Assembly (NCBI GenBank): GCA_963676655.2
Contig: CAXXKX010000003.1
Location: 5,208,001 to 5,272,000 of the forward strand
Source: G963676655 sp963676655
Lineage (GTDB): Bacteria > Verrucomicrobiota > Lentisphaeria > Victivallales > Victivallaceae
Length of the DNA: 64,000 bases
Reading direction: 5' to 3'
Shown here: piece by piece, positions 1 through 8,822 of the stretch
How the letters are laid out: each line of letters starts with the position of its first letter
How positions within the stretch are numbered: position 1 is the stretch's first letter
Translations under genes and position numbers: made by a program
The notes under the pieces: generated by a model
The model's input: only the letters and a program-made list of their open reading frames with translations
What the model was told of the DNA's origin: nothing
The model's database searches: none

Positions 1-290
1 TAACCAGCGAGTTTTCCCGCGGGGATAAGGTTATTTACGGCTTGAAGATTGGCTGGTCGACGATGTGGTTTACTTTGTTTGCGGTTATCAGTATCTGGAA
101 CCTGATCGCGGTCTGGCCGGATCGCTGGTGGGCCAACTGGTGGCTTTTTAAAATATGTTTAGCCGCGACGATCGGGGTGATCAGCGTAATCTGGTTTACG
201 ATCGGTGGTATTTTTAATATTAAAGAACTATTCAAAACTTTGTCAACCAAGGTCAGGGATGATAAAGACGACGGAATGGTGGAGGAATAA
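1..290 (+). CDS. Sodium:solute symporter (SSS family), C-terminal part
   Basis: The 5' end lies outside the window; the frame is open from base 3 to the TAA at 288-290. The roughly 95 visible residues hold two hydrophobic segments rich in Trp and Ile (WSTMWFTLFAVISIWNLIAVW and ICLAATIGVISVIWFTIGGI, approximately) and a charged cytoplasmic-type tail ending in DDGMVEE. The segment lines up by eye with the C-terminus of the complete symporter at 55021-57345 (shared pattern GDK-x-I, WPxxWW, VxWFxxGGI, LFxxLxxxV, DDG), so it is the tail of a paralogue. It probably imports a sugar or uronate liberated by the hydrolases encoded just downstream; the next gene starts 2 bases after the stop. Confidence 0.8.
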   Translation, partial: TSEFSRGDKVIYGLKIGWSTMWFTLFAVISIWNLIAVWPDRWWANWWLFKICLAATIGVISVIWFTIGGIFNIKELFKTLSTKVRDDKDDGMVEE

Positions 291-291
291 A

Positions 292-2034
292 ATGAAGCGT
301 AAATTTACTTTTTTACTATTGACTGCAACTTCAATTCTCGGTGCGGGACTGGTTAAAACCACAGCTCCGTTGTACACGGTCAAGCCGGGGAGCAGAATAT
401 GCGCTGACCGCGACTACAAACTGCTGAAAGTTCCGGTTGAATTTTCCGGCTTGACCGCGATTCAGACGAACATGGGCGACAAGCAGGGTTCAGAACTGAA
501 AATAAACCTTGAGCAACCGGCTCGTATCTACGGTGTTTTTAACTGGACGCGATTGCTTGAAGCGTCTGACTGGGGCCGTATCCCGGTGAACTGGAAGCTC
601 TATCGCCACGCGGTTCCCGGACTCGTTAAAAATATGGACTGCGATATTTATTATATTGATCTTCCCGCCGGCCAGAATACTCTCTCCATCAATGCAAGCT
701 GGTTGTGCCTCGGGATAAAACCCCTTGATCAACTGAGCGCAATTGAAAAATCCGCGGCGGAATTTAGTCCGGGCTCACCTGACGGAGTGTTTGCACCTGG
801 AAAGATCGTTAAGGCTCAATTGAGTCAACCCGCATACTGGAAAGCGTTGGATGCCGCCGGAAAAACGATTGCCTCCGGGAAATCCTCAGAGATTAAATTT
901 ACCCCGCCAGGTTCCGGCCTTTATTTGCTGAAAGTCCAGACAAATACTTTCCCTGTCTATGTCAAAGACGCCAAACAGGTAAAAGCGGCCAGCATTAAAA
1001 ACCGCCTGCCGATATGCTGGGATGTTCGCGGTATCGGCAATTATTGGCGTGATTCCCGGATGATTATCCCGGTTTTATATTCCGTTGCCGCTACTATGGT
1101 CAAATACGGCGCCAATATGGCCTACGCCAACCTGAATGCGAAGGAGCTGGACATCTTTCAGCAGTTTGGTATTACCGTTATTATGGATATTCGGAGGGAT
1201 ATCCATTCGCAAGTCAGCGATCATTCAGCTCTTTACGGCTGGTTTGATTCAAAGGTTATAAACAAGAAAGACGTTTCCGTCAGCTTGAAACGCTATCAGG
1301 AGCAAAAAGCCCGGCCTGAGATCGGGAAGACGCCGCTGCTTTACAAGCCGATGAGTTTTAACGCTTCCTGGCTGGGGTGCGGCGGCACCAGAGACGCGCT
1401 GGTACTCTGGCGATTGTTGAAGCCGCCGGTCAGAACCCTGCGCTGCACTCCTTTCTCCGGTCCCTGCGACGCCAGAACCGCAGTGAACAATAACGGCGCT
1501 GATCTGGCTTCGATTTTTGCGATCACTGACCGCGGTGAACAGACTCCATGGCACATGATGTTTTCAGCCTACGGCGAGTTGAACGTCAAAGATCGTCTGA
1601 ACTTTCAAGGAAGACGCATTCCTGATGCAAAAGAAATCACCGCCCTGTGTCACCTGGCCCTGGCAAACGGCGCAAAATGTATCTATATTTATCGTGCGGT
1701 ACAAGATGATTCGCTGATCAGCCCGGTGACCGGAACCGTTCGAGTCGCGGGAGTCAAAGGCGTTCGTGAAATCGCGGATTTTCTTGACCAGAACTCAGCA
1801 ACGTTGAAAAACAGCAGTCCGGTGTTTGTCAAATATTTCTGTTCTGAACCGTTGGTCAGGATCTCCCCGCGGCGAATGAAAAAAAGTATTTTCCTGTATA
1901 TAGTAAACAGCAGCGCGGAAAAGTCGGTTGAAACCCAGATAACTGTTTGGCCCAAACGCAGATCATCCGGCAATGTGAAGCTGAAGGTATCATTGTCTCC
2001 CGGCGGCGCAAAGCTGCTGCCGGTCAGGAAGTAA
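292..2034 (+). CDS. Secreted hypothetical protein with TIM-barrel glycosidase-like region
   Basis: 580 residues. ATG at 292 is chosen because GGAGGA stands just upstream and because residues 1-20 (MKRKFTFLLLTATSILGAG) form a signal peptide; a longer reading would overlap the symporter gene. After an N-terminal beta-rich half (about residues 25-240, carbohydrate-binding or Ig-like in character), residues 240-500 contain stretches such as NRLPICWDVRGIGNYW, GANMAYANLNAKEL and LYGWFDS that resemble the (beta/alpha)8 glycosidase-like proteins common in Lentisphaerota; the C-terminus looks like a small beta domain. I see no catalytic acid pair I would trust. Position between a symporter and a GH2 enzyme suggests a periplasmic or outer-surface role in the same saccharide system. 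Function not recognised. Confidence 0.7.
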   Translation: MKRKFTFLLLTATSILGAGLVKTTAPLYTVKPGSRICADRDYKLLKVPVEFSGLTAIQTNMGDKQGSELKINLEQPARIYGVFNWTRLLEASDWGRIPVNWKLYRHAVPGLVKNMDCDIYYIDLPAGQNTLSINASWLCLGIKPLDQLSAIEKSAAEFSPGSPDGVFAPGKIVKAQLSQPAYWKALDAAGKTIASGKSSEIKFTPPGSGLYLLKVQTNTFPVYVKDAKQVKAASIKNRLPICWDVRGIGNYWRDSRMIIPVLYSVAATMVKYGANMAYANLNAKELDIFQQFGITVIMDIRRDIHSQVSDHSALYGWFDSKVINKKDVSVSLKRYQEQKARPEIGKTPLLYKPMSFNASWLGCGGTRDALVLWRLLKPPVRTLRCTPFSGPCDARTAVNNNGADLASIFAITDRGEQTPWHMMFSAYGELNVKDRLNFQGRRIPDAKEITALCHLALANGAKCIYIYRAVQDDSLISPVTGTVRVAGVKGVREIADFLDQNSATLKNSSPVFVKYFCSEPLVRISPRRMKKSIFLYIVNSSAEKSVETQITVWPKRRSSGNVKLKVSLSPGGAKLLPVRK

Positions 2035-2047
2035 GCGGAGCTTGAAT

Positions 2048-3805
2048 ATGTTGAGAGAGATATCATTGGACGGTAAATGGAATTTTGTTATCGACCCGCA
2101 GGAGCGGGGGCTTGACTGGTGCCAGTATCAGGTACGAAACCCGATAGAACCTTATCCTGAGGGCGCGGGCGATTTGCATAAATATTATGAAGACCTGCTG
2201 CTTGATGAGGTTGATGTTCCGGGATGCTGGCAGTTTTACAAACCGGAATACAAATGGTATCAGGGAACCGCGTTCTATATTCGCACTTTCAAGAAGCCCG
2301 AACTTGAACCGGGAGAGCGGATATTTCTCCATTTTGCCGGGGTGTGTTTCCGGGCCCGGGTCTGGCTCAACGGTAATGAAATTGAAGTATCCGACGTTCC
2401 ATATTTGCCGCTGGAGGCGGAAGTCACCAGGTTGCTGGAAGAAGATAATTACCTTACGGTCAGGATCGAAGGCGATTCGCGCCCTGACGACACTTTACCT
2501 CAATTCGGCTGGATGAATTATGCCGGGATTATCCGTTCCGTCAAGCTTTTCACGACCGGCCGTAAGCGCTTCAATCTGGTAATGCTGGAATCTGAATTGA
2601 ATATCGCTCAAAAGACTGGAAAATTAAAGGTAAAGATAAAAAGCGATATCGGATTCAGTTCCGGTGAAAAATTAGTCTGGACGCTCGAGGGTCGCGGGGT
2701 TTCTCTGGAAGAAGTGATCGAGATGCCAAGTAACGGCACGGAATATTTTTTTAAGACTCAGTTCACAGAGGTCGATTTCTGGTCCCCGGACACACCGGCG
2801 CTTTATGTTTTTTCGCTTAAATGGTTTGCCCGGGACGGGCAGGAAATGGACAATTACCGGAAGCAAATCGGTTTTCGCGAATTTGTTGCTGAAAAAGGTA
2901 AGTTTTTTCTCAACGGGAACCCGATATTCCTGCGGGGGATAAGCCGCCATAATATCCATCCTGAATTCGGGATGTCGCTGCCGCTGGAAGCCATCAGGGC
3001 AGACCTTGAAATGATAGTTGATATGGGGTGTAACGCGATCAGACTGCCGCATTATCCGCAAGATACCGAGGTACTCGATGAATGTGACCGCCTGGGGCTG
3101 CTTACCTGGGTGGAGATCCCGGTTTACTGGGACGCCCCGCTGGAAAACCGGGTGACCCGTCAGCGCATGCTCGAGCAGCTTGAATTGATGCTTAAGCGTG
3201 ACTTCAATCATCCTTCTGTCGCGATCTGGTCAATGGCAAACGAGATACATTCCGACCGGGCGGAAACTTTGGATTGTTTTCGCAAAGCCCGGGCATTGAT
3301 TCGCCATTATGATTCAAAACGGCCGATCACTTTTGCCAGTTGGCCGCGTGACGCGGACGCCAATTTGGGCCTGAAAATGGTTGATATCTGCTGTCTGAAT
3401 CGTTATCGCGGCTGGTACGATCCGGATTACGAAAAGATCGGCAAGGAACTCGACGAGGTATGCCGGTTTTATCCCGATAAGCCGGTTTTTCTCTCAGAAT
3501 TCGGAGCCGGAGCCCAGCCTGGCAGACATGACAGGGAGCACGGGAAATGGAGTGAGGAATATCAGGCGGATATTCTGGAGAAAATTTTGAAAATAGCCAG
3601 GAAACATGCTTGCGGGGCATCAATCTGGGTATTGTGTGATTTTGCCGATCCGTCAAGAGTGTCTATGAAAATGACCAGAGGATTTATTAACAATAAAGGC
3701 CTGGTTTCTGAAGACCGCCAATATAAAAAAATGGCATTTGACAGGGTGAAACAAATATACAATCAATGGAAACGTGAAGATTCGCTCCAGGTTTCTGAAA
3801 AATAA
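2048..3805 (+). CDS. Glycoside hydrolase family 2 (beta-glucuronidase/beta-galactosidase type)
   Basis: 585 residues, the usual size of beta-glucuronidase-like GH2 enzymes. ATG at 2048 has GGAG seven bases upstream. Domain order: sugar-binding jelly roll (about 1-165, with SLDGKWNF, VPGCWQ, WYQGTAFYIR and VWLNG), Ig-like domain (165-265), TIM barrel (270-580). The catalytic residues of clan GH-A are visible: acid/base Glu399 in MANEIHSD and nucleophile Glu484 in FLSEFGAG; the RHNIHPEFG loop is also typical. There is no signal peptide, so it should act in the cytoplasm on imported oligosaccharides. It follows the secreted protein by 13 bases and precedes an esterase by 20, so it is part of one operon. 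Exact substrate (glucuronide versus galactoside) is not resolved. Confidence 0.92.
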   Translation: MLREISLDGKWNFVIDPQERGLDWCQYQVRNPIEPYPEGAGDLHKYYEDLLLDEVDVPGCWQFYKPEYKWYQGTAFYIRTFKKPELEPGERIFLHFAGVCFRARVWLNGNEIEVSDVPYLPLEAEVTRLLEEDNYLTVRIEGDSRPDDTLPQFGWMNYAGIIRSVKLFTTGRKRFNLVMLESELNIAQKTGKLKVKIKSDIGFSSGEKLVWTLEGRGVSLEEVIEMPSNGTEYFFKTQFTEVDFWSPDTPALYVFSLKWFARDGQEMDNYRKQIGFREFVAEKGKFFLNGNPIFLRGISRHNIHPEFGMSLPLEAIRADLEMIVDMGCNAIRLPHYPQDTEVLDECDRLGLLTWVEIPVYWDAPLENRVTRQRMLEQLELMLKRDFNHPSVAIWSMANEIHSDRAETLDCFRKARALIRHYDSKRPITFASWPRDADANLGLKMVDICCLNRYRGWYDPDYEKIGKELDEVCRFYPDKPVFLSEFGAGAQPGRHDREHGKWSEEYQADILEKILKIARKHACGASIWVLCDFADPSRVSMKMTRGFINNKGLVSEDRQYKKMAFDRVKQIYNQWKREDSLQVSEK

Positions 3806-3825
3806 ATTTACAGGAGAAAATTAGA

Positions 3826-4605
3826 ATGATCAGATTTATTTTCTGCTCGGCTGTTTTGATTACAGCAGTTTGCGCTGAAGCGAAAAATGGTGGAGGTCAG
3901 AACATTGAAGCCAAAATATTTAAAGACAGTAAGAACCGGACCATGCCGTATCGTATTCTGATTCCGCAGGGATATGACTCCGGCAGGAAATATCCTCTGG
4001 TGCTGTGTATGCATGGCGCGGGCGGGCGCGGAGTTGATAACCGAAGTCGCGGAACTGAAGCTTTTAAAGTTTTATCATCCCCGACAGTTGCTGCTAAATA
4101 TCCGGCGTTTCTTCTGACGCCGCAGTGTCCGAAAGGAAAAAAGTGGGTTAATACAGATTGGAAAAAAGGTTCATATTCAATCCAAGATGTTAAGGTCAGC
4201 GAGCAATTGAAAATGGTTATGGAGATTCTCGCGATGCTTTGCAAAAAGTTTAATATCGATCAGACTCGCATCTATGTGACGGGACAGTCTATGGGCGGAT
4301 ACGCGACCTGGGATCTCATTTTGCGATACCCTGATGTTTTCGCGGCGGCGGCTCCGGTCTGCGGAGCAGGTGATCCCGCGGCGGCGGCGAAAATAGCCAA
4401 TATCCCGGTCTGGGCTTTTCACGGCGATAAGGACCGGACAGTTCCGACCGGCGGTTCCAAAGATATGGTTGCCGCATTAAAAAAGTTGAAAAGTCAGGTG
4501 AAATATACCGAATATCCCGGTGTTGGTCATGGTTCATGGAAGAATGCCTGGAAAGAAGATAAATTGATTCCATGGCTTTTTGCCCAGCATAAAGATAAAA
4601 AATGA
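3826..4605 (+). CDS. Secreted alpha/beta-hydrolase esterase (prolyl oligopeptidase/LpqC-like)
   Basis: 259 residues with a short signal peptide (about 1-19, ending near VCAEA). RBS AGGAG lies 10 bases before ATG. Alpha/beta-hydrolase signatures are clear: oxyanion region LVLCMHGAGGRG, nucleophile elbow GQSMGGYATW (Ser), acid region HGDKDRTVP (Asp), and His in PGVGHGSW. Such proteins deacylate polysaccharides or hydrolyse hydroxy-acid esters (feruloyl/acetyl esterase, CE1-like). The location between GH2 and GH9 genes suggests removal of ester groups from the same polysaccharide outside the cytoplasm. Family-level call is firm; substrate is inferred. Confidence 0.85.
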   Translation: MIRFIFCSAVLITAVCAEAKNGGGQNIEAKIFKDSKNRTMPYRILIPQGYDSGRKYPLVLCMHGAGGRGVDNRSRGTEAFKVLSSPTVAAKYPAFLLTPQCPKGKKWVNTDWKKGSYSIQDVKVSEQLKMVMEILAMLCKKFNIDQTRIYVTGQSMGGYATWDLILRYPDVFAAAAPVCGAGDPAAAAKIANIPVWAFHGDKDRTVPTGGSKDMVAALKKLKSQVKYTEYPGVGHGSWKNAWKEDKLIPWLFAQHKDKK

Positions 4606-4678
4606 AATTTGAAGCGGAATCCCGCCATCCGTCGTACGGATCGAATAATAAACCCCTTAACATGTATGGGAAGTTATA

Positions 4679-7600
4679 ATGAGACATCTTTTTGTGTTTA
4701 TTTTATTTTTACCGGTTTTATTATCGGTGCAGGCTCAATCGTTAAACCTTTTAACCAATCCTGACTTTGAACAGGGAAACAGCAAAAAACTTCCCGGTTG
4801 GACGCATCGTCCACAGTCGCAGAAACTTATTCTTTCCAGCGACAAGCCGCACCACGGAAGGCAGGCGATTATGATTGCCAATGACAAGAGAACCGCTAAT
4901 TCTCTGAAACAGCGAATAGCATTCAAGAAAATGCAGTACGGCCCCTTTTTAGTCAGTGCCTGGGCCAGGGTTGAAGCGGGGGATTTCAAGGGGAAAGACA
5001 GTCGAAAAGGACGTTCATTCGCACTTAGTTTTCAGTGCGACTATGGCAAGGGGAAAAGAAAAAATGAATTTGTTTCGGAAGGTTATTTCGATCCTGGAAA
5101 GCGGGGATGGCAGCAGGTGAGCTTTGCCTGGTCACCGGTCAAGCCGATACGCGGTTGTGACCTTTCCCTCTCTTTCGCCGGGAAAGGAAAAGCCTATTTT
5201 GACGATGTCAAGTTTATCAATGTTGCGGATCTGATCCCTTTCGCCGACGGGTCAAAGTCGGATAAAAGCCTGACTGACTATAAATTCAAAGACTTGAAAT
5301 TCAACTTCAACCAGCCGGAATTACCGCCGGAACTGATATCCCACCTCGGTAAATGGCGGATCGGCGGCGGTCAGGCGCAAAGCCCGGCTAAACTCAGTAA
5401 CGCCGGTGCAATATTAAGAACCAGGGATGTATATTTACCATCTGAAGTAAGAGTTGTTTTGAATAAGCAGCGGGACAAAGGCACATTCTTTCTGGTTATC
5501 GGCAACTGGCGGATTGGTTTTTTTCCTGATCAGGTTGGAGTTTGGTGTTTGCGCAAACCGGTATCATTCTTCCCTTATTCGAAACCAGCTGATTTCAAAG
5601 CGGGAAAGCATGATATAAAAGTTAAACTGGCATTGGACAAACTTGCCGTTGACCTTGACGGCAGGCAACTGTTTGACTTCAATAAAAGTACTTTCAAACA
5701 ACTCAATGCGATGAATCCGTTTTTTGTGGATTTTATAAGTCCGATTTTCTTACAGGTGCTTGATGAACCGATGAACATCGATGAAATTGCTTTGAAGGGC
5801 TTGCGTGCCGGTCTTAACGATAACGTTAAAAGCGTTGTGTACATTGATGAACCTGAAAGAGTTATTGAGTACGATAAAAAAATTGGGCAGGTAACCCTTA
5901 AACACACTCCGCGTAAATTGTATTCGCATAATGTTCAGGCGAAAACCAACTGGCAGGAAAAATTCAATGACCCGATCAACTTCCGTTACGAAGGTAAAGG
6001 TTTCGCGGTTAAATTGACCGGACTGAAGCCGGGCTCGTATACATTGGAGATGTCGATGTGGGAAGATGAAGTTGAAGCCCCCGGTAAACGGGTTTTTGAT
6101 ATATACGCCAACGACAAACTTATATTTAAGGATATCGATCTGTTTAAAACTGCCGGCTGTAATTTTATGGAACTTATTTACCGCTATCCGTTCCGGCTTG
6201 AAAAGCCGACGGATCTGACCTTGAGTTTTGCCGCCAAATCTGAATATCCCGCTTTTGTCAACAAGTTGTCCCTGCAACAAAGCGGTCGGACAATCTGGTC
6301 CAAGCTTTGCAACTTCAAACAGGGTGTAAAGACTATTTCCAAAAACTACAATACGCCAGCGAATTATAAGGGTTATAAAAGCAAATCAAAACAAATGCTG
6401 AAAGAGGTTGGAGATTGGAAGGGAGTCAATCTGATCTACAATGGCGATTTTGAAAAAACCGCTATGGTTGATGGATTGCCGGAAGGGTGGTTTCAGCCGG
6501 TGCGTTACTGGCGCAAAGTAAAAGGTCTGAAGAAAGGCAAAATCGTTAAAGGAATAACTATTCTCGAGCTGAAGTCCGGTAATAAACTGTGGGAACAGGG
6601 CAAAGGCTCAATGGTGATTGACAAAGCGGACAAGCATCATGGAAAAGCCTCACTGCGCTTATCCCGGACCAAAGGAATATACGGGATCAGCAAGGCTTAT
6701 ATTGCCAAGGGGACCTCTAATATCGACTGGACTCGCGAATATGAGATTACCTTTTGGGCCAAAGCGCAAAATGCCACTGGCACAAGCGGATTGCGGATTG
6801 ACTGGTCAAGGATGGTTAATCACACCAAGCCGCTCTATCAGGGACACTCAGACTTCCCAATCAAAAGCGGCACATACGGCTGGACAAAATACTCCTTTAA
6901 AGTTCAACCGCCGCCGGGAGCTCAGGGCGCGAGTTTTGCGGTCTTCTCCAAAGACAATTCAGGCTCTGTCTGGTTCGATGACCTGTTTTTTGACGGTTAC
7001 GGGACAGCTCAAATTGAAGTTAAAATTTGTGACGCGGGTTATGATCCGTTAAGTGTTAAAGACGCGATCATCTGGAATAGAAAAACGGCGGACAAAGGCG
7101 GTTTCTCGCTGATCGACGCTAAAAGCGGAAAGACTGTTTTTAGCGGAAGTTTGAATTCAAAAGGCTTCAAAAATGAGTTGGCGCGAAACGTCTGGATCGC
7201 TGATTTTACATCTTATAAGAAACCGGGTTCATACATATTGAAAGTGGCCTTTGCGGACGGTTCAAAAGCGGAATCGCCGGAGTTTCAAATCAAGGACGAC
7301 TTTTATCTGGATCTGGCCGCTCTGTATCTGGATTATATCAGTGTTATTGCGACCGGACGCAATAAGCCCGGCTGGCACGGACCGGATTATATTGACGACG
7401 GAATGCTGCCGAACTATCGCGATCCGACTGGCGGCCGCAGAAAACTGGCGGCAAATTTCACTCTGAACCGGCGTTACATACCCATGGTCGGTAACTTTTA
7501 TGACGCGGGTGATTTCTCCAAAAAACCAATGGGGCTGCAGGGCGCTTATGCGATGGCGTCATTGTCAAAGAATTGGAAGCCGTCGAAAAATAAATTACAC

Positions 7601-8776
7601 GAAAAACTGCCCGATCCGTTATTCTATGCCTGGTGGGCGGCTAAAATGTATGTCGATACTCAACGTCCCGACGGTGCTTACTACGGCGGCATCTCAACCA
7701 AAGGGGTCTTGCGGCATTATTCTGCCGACCCAGCCGTTTTGAGCGACGGGATTCCCGGTACAATGGATGAAAAGTATGTTTTTGAAAACGCCAATCCGCC
7801 GATGCCGTTCGTTATTGCCAAATTTGCCTATCATATCCGGAGCATCGATCCGGCCATGGCCAAACGTTATGCGGAATCGGCGGCGAAAAACCTGGAAGGA
7901 GTGATTGCTTACTGGGATAATTTTGGCGGGGCGAAGGCGGCGCCATGGGCTCGTTTAATCATGGAACCTGCAATCTGCTGGGCGGCGCTGTATTTGGATC
8001 AACTTTTGCCGAACCGGAAAAAGTTTCAACAGGAATGGCGGAAACGGGCTGAAGAAGTTATCAAACTGGTTAACAGTAAGGCATTCCTGGATGAGCAGTA
8101 TATGGGAAATAACACATCCACCCACATCGGGGTAACTTTGGTTCTGGATCTGTCGTTTGCGCTTTGTTTGGAAGACATAATTAAACTGCACCCTGATGAC
8201 GCTATTGCGAAAGATGCCCGGAAAGCATTAAAGATGTTCCTCGATAAATATCTGATTCCGAGCATGGGAACCAATGTATTCGACCGGGTCGCGGCTTTAA
8301 GCGAGAACCCGGAGAAACCATTCTTCAGTCCCCGCTACCATAACAGTTATGTTTACGTTGCCGCCAAAGTTCTGGCTGACGCGTCAATAATCTTTGATGA
8401 CAAAAGTTATCTGGACCATGCTGAACACCAGATCCAGTGGGCGCTTGGACGGAATCATCACGGTTTGAGCTTTGTTGCCGGAGCCGGAAAAAAATTGACC
8501 GCCACCAGGACCCACATGGCAGTCGTCGAGGGGCATGAAGACTGTATTATTCCCGGCGGGGTGATTAAAGGTTTCGTTTACGGGACCGGCAGTCCGGGCA
8601 AACCGGCCAGTGTGCAGTTGCCATACGGTTTTCCGGTTTCAGCCGGAACCCACTACAAACCGGAAAACGGCTATATCCCGGCCGGTCAGGAATACTATCA
8701 GGTCCTTGGACATTATTTCTGTATGGGCGTTGAAGGAATTTTAAACGCAATGGAATACTTTAAAGCAAAACAGTAA
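4679..8776 (+). CDS. Large secreted modular glycoside hydrolase, GH9 catalytic domain at C-terminus
   Basis: 1365 residues, about twice the length of a simple GH9. Signal peptide 1-19 (MRHLFVFILFLPVLLSVQAQ). Domains in order, boundaries approximate: carbohydrate-binding jelly roll (22-175, starts NLLTNPDFEQG), concanavalin-like region (200-385), malectin-like region (400-560), a second carbohydrate-binding module (600-775, starts NLIYNGDFEKT), an N-terminal cellulase Ig-like domain (785-875), and a GH9 (alpha/alpha)6 barrel (880-1365). GH9 hallmarks: the DAGD motif (Asp942 and Asp945), WALGRNHHGLSFVAG near 1255, and a C-terminal candidate acid Glu in PAGQEYYQ. It probably cleaves a beta-glucan-type backbone outside the cell, feeding products to the cytoplasmic enzymes of the same run. 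Endo or exo action is unresolved. Confidence 0.88.
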   Translation: MRHLFVFILFLPVLLSVQAQSLNLLTNPDFEQGNSKKLPGWTHRPQSQKLILSSDKPHHGRQAIMIANDKRTANSLKQRIAFKKMQYGPFLVSAWARVEAGDFKGKDSRKGRSFALSFQCDYGKGKRKNEFVSEGYFDPGKRGWQQVSFAWSPVKPIRGCDLSLSFAGKGKAYFDDVKFINVADLIPFADGSKSDKSLTDYKFKDLKFNFNQPELPPELISHLGKWRIGGGQAQSPAKLSNAGAILRTRDVYLPSEVRVVLNKQRDKGTFFLVIGNWRIGFFPDQVGVWCLRKPVSFFPYSKPADFKAGKHDIKVKLALDKLAVDLDGRQLFDFNKSTFKQLNAMNPFFVDFISPIFLQVLDEPMNIDEIALKGLRAGLNDNVKSVVYIDEPERVIEYDKKIGQVTLKHTPRKLYSHNVQAKTNWQEKFNDPINFRYEGKGFAVKLTGLKPGSYTLEMSMWEDEVEAPGKRVFDIYANDKLIFKDIDLFKTAGCNFMELIYRYPFRLEKPTDLTLSFAAKSEYPAFVNKLSLQQSGRTIWSKLCNFKQGVKTISKNYNTPANYKGYKSKSKQMLKEVGDWKGVNLIYNGDFEKTAMVDGLPEGWFQPVRYWRKVKGLKKGKIVKGITILELKSGNKLWEQGKGSMVIDKADKHHGKASLRLSRTKGIYGISKAYIAKGTSNIDWTREYEITFWAKAQNATGTSGLRIDWSRMVNHTKPLYQGHSDFPIKSGTYGWTKYSFKVQPPPGAQGASFAVFSKDNSGSVWFDDLFFDGYGTAQIEVKICDAGYDPLSVKDAIIWNRKTADKGGFSLIDAKSGKTVFSGSLNSKGFKNELARNVWIADFTSYKKPGSYILKVAFADGSKAESPEFQIKDDFYLDLAALYLDYISVIATGRNKPGWHGPDYIDDGMLPNYRDPTGGRRKLAANFTLNRRYIPMVGNFYDAGDFSKKPMGLQGAYAMASLSKNWKPSKNKLHEKLPDPLFYAWWAAKMYVDTQRPDGAYYGGISTKGVLRHYSADPAVLSDGIPGTMDEKYVFENANPPMPFVIAKFAYHIRSIDPAMAKRYAESAAKNLEGVIAYWDNFGGAKAAPWARLIMEPAICWAALYLDQLLPNRKKFQQEWRKRAEEVIKLVNSKAFLDEQYMGNNTSTHIGVTLVLDLSFALCLEDIIKLHPDDAIAKDARKALKMFLDKYLIPSMGTNVFDRVAALSENPEKPFFSPRYHNSYVYVAAKVLADASIIFDDKSYLDHAEHQIQWALGRNHHGLSFVAGAGKKLTATRTHMAVVEGHEDCIIPGGVIKGFVYGTGSPGKPASVQLPYGFPVSAGTHYKPENGYIPAGQEYYQVLGHYFCMGVEGILNAMEYFKAKQ

Positions 8777-8822
8777 GTATTATATTTATATAAGTGGATA
8801 CAAAAGAAAAGGAGCGTTATTA